Shown here: in pieces, positions 5,873-5,922 of the stretch | Position numbering within the stretch: position 1 is the first letter of the stretch | Layout of the letters: each line of letters begins with the position of its first letter | Assembly (NCBI GenBank): GCA_003452695.1 | Contig: DMNP01000368.1 | Span: 1-5,922 of the forward strand | Reading direction: 5' to 3' | Source of the DNA: Eggerthellaceae bacterium | GTDB lineage: Bacteria; Actinomycetota; Coriobacteriia; Coriobacteriales; Eggerthellaceae | DNA: 5,922 nt | The notes under the pieces: generated by a model | What the model saw: the letters and a program-made list of their open reading frames with translations, nothing else | What the model was told of the DNA's origin: nothing | The model's database searches: none | Position numbers and translations under genes: made by a program

Positions 5873-5922
5873 CCGCCGCGCAGCAACTACGCGCCCCCGC
5901 TTGACCGCTGCGCAGCAACTAC
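5873..5922. repeat. Start of a ~32-bp tandem repeat after topA, cut by the window end
   Basis: An 18-bp segment (CCGCCGCGCAGCAACTAC, 5873-5890) recurs with one mismatch at 5905-5922, a period of 32 bp. It begins 14 bases after the topA stop codon. The CCG..GCGCA..AAC core and the period are reminiscent of the array after the TPR gene, but the sequences are not clearly homologous. Only two units are visible because the window ends here. Confidence 0.55.

Noticed and set aside
4480..5886. Long reverse-strand open frame (468 codons) opposite topA
   Set aside because: It is the antisense shadow of the conserved topoisomerase; its Leu/Ala/Gly/His-rich composition is typical of GC-biased antisense frames.

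Overview
The window is GC-rich bacterial DNA, and all supported genes are on the + strand. Gene style points to the actinobacterial class Coriobacteriia, probably an Eggerthellaceae gut organism. The clues are a GTG-started, archaeal-type DNA topoisomerase I with four zinc ribbons, a stand-alone CCG-domain (HdrB-like) Fe-S protein, and a strong G/C bias at third codon positions. The assignment is inferred from protein style only; no database was searched.

Layout. (1) 1-821: 3' part of a tetratricopeptide-repeat gene whose start lies outside the window. Its first 126 bases are a 63-bp in-frame tandem repeat encoding an Ala/Pro/Glu-rich segment. (2) 821-1157: a non-coding, degenerate tandem array with 33-34-bp and 14-bp units, starting at the stop codon. 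(3) 1158-1369: no gene; one degenerate half of a dispersed element and a run of eight C. (4) 1370-1567: two 73-bp imperfect palindromes of identical architecture (29-bp arms, 15-nt loop), arranged as mirror images. (5) 1568-1857: an extended -10 promoter and a leader of about 117 nt made of short GC-rich repeats. (6) 1858-2805: a 315-residue protein with two CCG cysteine domains. (7) 2806-3366: about 560 bases without a convincing gene, holding hairpins, an AT-rich patch and a clean dyad. (8) 3367-5859: topA, 830 residues, complete. (9) 5860-5922: the start of another ~32-bp tandem repeat, cut by the window end.

The three genes do not form an obvious pathway. Large gaps filled with repeats separate them, so each is probably its own transcription unit. 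The most unusual content is non-coding: the short-period arrays placed directly after two stop codons, and the mirrored palindrome pair whose four arms all read outward as nearly the same short peptide. No tRNA, rRNA, CRISPR array, transposase or phage gene was seen.
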